In this document: one piece after another, positions 63,001 through 64,000 of the stretch | How the letters are laid out: each line of letters begins with the position of its first letter | Position numbering within the stretch: the first letter of the stretch is position 1 | NCBI GenBank assembly: GCA_032718475.1 | Contig: JAUCBJ010005609.1 | Location: forward strand, 22,055 to 86,054 | Length of the DNA stretch: 64,000 nt | Origin: Nemertoderma westbladi | Lineage: Eukaryota > Xenacoelomorpha > Nemertodermatida > Nemertodermatidae | Reading direction: 5' to 3' | Translations under genes and position numbers: made by a program | Notes under the pieces: generated by a model | Databases searched by the model: none | Told to the model about the DNA's origin: nothing | What the model saw: the letters and a program-made list of their open reading frames with translations, nothing else

Positions 63001-63397
63001 TCCCAACGAGATCGCGAGACATACAAACTGGAAGAAGGCCCAAGCGTTGGCAGCGCATTGGTGGAGAATCTGGGCCCAGGAGTACCTCATAACCCTCCGG
63101 ACCAGGAGGAAATGGAACAACACCTACCGGAACGTCGCAGTTGGCGACATGGTACTAGTTAAAGAAGATCTCAAAGACCGCGTTCACTGGCCTGTGGCGC
63201 GGGTCGTGACCATACACCCAAGCAAAGACGGACTTGCGAGGACTGTGACGATACGAACGGCAAAGGGCCACTACCAACGCCCTATCCAGAGGCTGTGCCT
63301 TCTTGAAGGCAATGATAGCGGTGACTCTACGAGAGGTGATAAGTTCCCTACTCAAGATCCTGCTGCGGACATTGGTGACAATTACAAACCCGTGTAA
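60050..63397 (+). CDS. BEL/Pao-type Gag-protease ORF fused to the integrase C-terminal tail (non-autonomous)
   Basis: The frame is open from 60,050; its first ATG is at 60,332 (1021 codons from there; numbering below uses that Met). Upstream and N-terminal residues form a charged heptad repeat. Then come a DUF1759-like gag region (about 175-340; MEIRTFEGDPVDYLRFK), zinc knuckles C443-C455, C476-C489 and a CCHH-like C495-H508, and a DUF1758-like protease with D596-N-G-S, where D-S/T-G is usual. At HWRVPMLW (823-830), which in the first element precedes RT, the frame passes through a hydrophobic patch. It resumes at LTPNHLLGRP (869 on), the end of the integrase, followed by a DUF5641-like tail. 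RT, RNase H and the integrase core are absent. It cannot copy itself; trans-mobilisation or simple decay are both possible. Confidence 0.85.
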   Translation, partial: PTVNSSAEQREQEAEQHRREAEQHRREDERQAEQRKREDERQAEQHKREAEQHRREDERQAEQRKREAEQRKQEAEQRGREAEREIEQRKWEAEMRKQHAEAQAILIHKKNADIAKLAEYEAALIERDIQLYEDWERDIDQEYEPIPVPELEKSFIPTAAKLPKPEIPPTKQSTLSAQAPVFHPPPATLKNEEPYFPSNTTTASVPKYEPERDSERDATPRSNNPFTSTPQTRSRVIIKTPPTIDPSSMGESANNYNPPNHSSSDNIGIIRALENRLSMPKMEIRTFEGDPVDYLRFKKRFFAQIGSTDIADAQKLVYLSQYLGDKPRRIIACFEGGSHEAYYDAWKTLDKRYGNTGTIINKTLEKLIQDAGSLGDPQNLQEFSDSMKDAYYTLKPLNKEDQVNNILNLRQIARKFPGWLQSKWAYKCVDLRHRHPDRDPSFLEMSAFLDDISEAMNDSMFSKQSLAKLDAMESNYQSRAPTPNPRFRPTPVSAMAISMAEDSDDEDYEEPTLAEEWACYLANWAPEREGTTASPICLFCGEKHKLEFCGKFQFAELVPRFEAMMKHRGCFRCLGTGHYVRDCDQRSCCAVCNDLRHHTLLHIPANFDFTTLPFRIEAKRRGETNHVSKGTRITQRRETNPFKISTDKPQVTNISATINLINRRYMVFAKVIPVRIQGVGKSLTTLAFLDNGSDGTIIDRDFLEQLGLEYEPCKRPIQTITDNREVESGEVQLQMEGVMKGYETVKLTIKNALVHTDLRVRFRQSAEYAPLIQLDRDDVDLRCPQLDVNRITLLIGLDTPELHIPTGDVARSIKKDDGFYAERTIMGWTLCGIKEETTDTYTYLPKCQNKENVTSVGYCSATDLDEDLFLETERTQREMTGCFNVETREFAEKDENPSEEDQYCTNIFDQATFKDGHWRVPMLWWLIRLLMIIMMLITLTPLMGEHGLICRNTRMANASVESLTPNHLLGRPKTHVLPETMFPDPNEIARHTNWKKAQALAAHWWRIWAQEYLITLRTRRKWNNTYRNVAVGDMVLVKEDLKDRVHWPVARVVTIHPSKDGLARTVTIRTAKGHYQRPIQRLCLLEGNDSGDSTRGDKFPTQDPAADIGDNYKPV
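60069..60310 (+). repeat. 21-bp coding minisatellite (heptad repeat)
   Basis: About eleven units of GAGGCCGAACAACGCAAACG type encode a seven-residue repeat of form E-A-E-Q-(H/R)-(R/K)-R. The period of seven residues suits a long charged helix or coiled coil. It precedes the first ATG of the frame, so translation must start elsewhere or at a non-ATG codon if it is expressed. Confidence 0.85.
62822..62935 (+). other. Deletion junction with trinucleotide-rich filler
   Basis: Between the RT-proximal sequence and the integrase tail lies a patch of TTGATGATAATAATGATG type. It stays in frame and encodes a hydrophobic run, WLIRLLMIIMMLITLTPLM. Confidence 0.75.
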
Positions 63398-64000
63398 CCC
63401 TTCTCATCATGTTGACAAACTCTTTTAAACTGTGATTTACTCGACAATGAATTATGGACCCCCCTTAAACCAACTGTAACCACGCAATGGTATTTGTGTT
63501 TCCTCGTGTGTTATGTGGAGTCCAGCGTCACCCTGCAGATGTTTCGACTGACGCAGGGTCGTTTATGTTTTGTTTACCCTGATTTTGGTCATCAGGACCT
63601 ACGATATTGGATTATTGGAAATGGAAAAGATTTGAAGTGGAATTCATTGTATTCATTGCAGTATGTTATGTTGTCCGTTGCGTGCGCAGTTCGGGGCGTA
63701 GGCGGTGTAACGAGTCCAGCTGTAGATCCCGGATTGCCGCGCAACACCCCCTCTATCCCGTTATTCTGGTGGGTCCATGGTGCATCCACATGACTTCGAC
63801 GATAGAGGGTTTTATGTTCTCAGTCGCGTTATTCTGGTGGGACCGTTGCGTGGATTTTGGGGCGTAGGCGGTGTAACGAGTCCAGCTGTAGATCCCAGAA
63901 TGTTGCGTAACCCCATCCCACATGACTTCGTCGACTGAGCTTTATGTTGTTGGGAGTGTTATTCTGGTGGGTCCATGGTGCATCCACGTGACTTCACTCC
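63398..64000. repeat. 3' flank with imperfect ~170-200-bp tandem repeat
   Basis: GTTATTCTGGTGGG occurs at 63,760, 63,828 and 63,958. GGGGCGTAGGCGGTGTAACG occurs at 63,693 and 63,859. TCCATGGTGCATCCAC occurs twice. The array continues past the window. A TGTTATG at about 63,510 could be an LTR start, but no purine tract precedes it. Confidence 0.65.

Overview
This window looks like nuclear DNA from an invertebrate metazoan. It is mostly AT-rich, contains a spliced gene with GT-AG introns, and is dominated by eukaryotic mobile elements: BEL/Pao LTR retrotransposons, several non-LTR (LINE) families, a pogo/Tigger-type transposase relic, MITE-like elements with terminal inverted repeats, and many mini- and microsatellites. 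I see no prokaryotic gene organisation and no rRNA or convincing tRNA gene. The species cannot be named from the sequence.

Layout. 1-~10,900: a GC-richer BEL/Pao retrotransposon whose 5' end lies outside the window. It has gag, then an in-frame UGA, then an intact 1305-residue pol (protease, RT, RNase H, integrase). These are followed by an 18-copy 34/36-bp repeat, a 48-nt palindrome, and a third long ORF (849 aa) in the position where env would sit. That ORF appears to carry an RNase D/WRN-like 3'-5' exonuclease domain and three CCHC zinc knuckles. A hairpin, a purine tract and a putative 3' LTR close the element. ~11,300-26,000: relics, namely a 5'-truncated LINE (+), dispersed repeats, an internally deleted Jockey/CR1-like LINE (+), a pogo-like transposase pseudogene (-), a LINE with endonuclease and RT remnants (-), and a LINE 3' fragment (-).

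27,112-42,860: the only convincing host gene. Three exons encode a 194-residue secreted protein made of four copies of one cysteine module (C-x12-C-x5-C-x8/9-C). Its 13.8-kb second intron holds a tandem duplication of a LINE-bearing unit (29,041-34,454 and 34,455-39,161). A 708-bp TA-flanked MITE is present in the first copy and absent from the second. A 1.2-kb foldback element lies further along the same intron. 43,400-55,100: MITEs and a run of tandem arrays (27-bp x ~46, 31-bp x 11, a GAGCAACAAY array, a 68-bp array) plus a dispersed repeat pair. 55,100-60,000: mostly featureless, with a second copy of a dispersed repeat.

60,050-63,397: a second, different BEL/Pao-type ORF. It has an N-terminal heptad repeat encoded by a 21-bp minisatellite, a DUF1759-type gag, zinc knuckles and a protease with an Asp-Asn-Gly active site. 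It is then fused in frame to the integrase C-terminal tail, because RT, RNase H and the integrase core are missing. The join is a trinucleotide-rich patch. This element depends on others or is dead, but its frame is intact.

The observations most worth following up are the exonuclease/zinc-knuckle third ORF of the first BEL element together with its unusual intergenic DNA, the four-module cysteine-rich secreted protein, and the frame-preserving deletion in the second BEL element.
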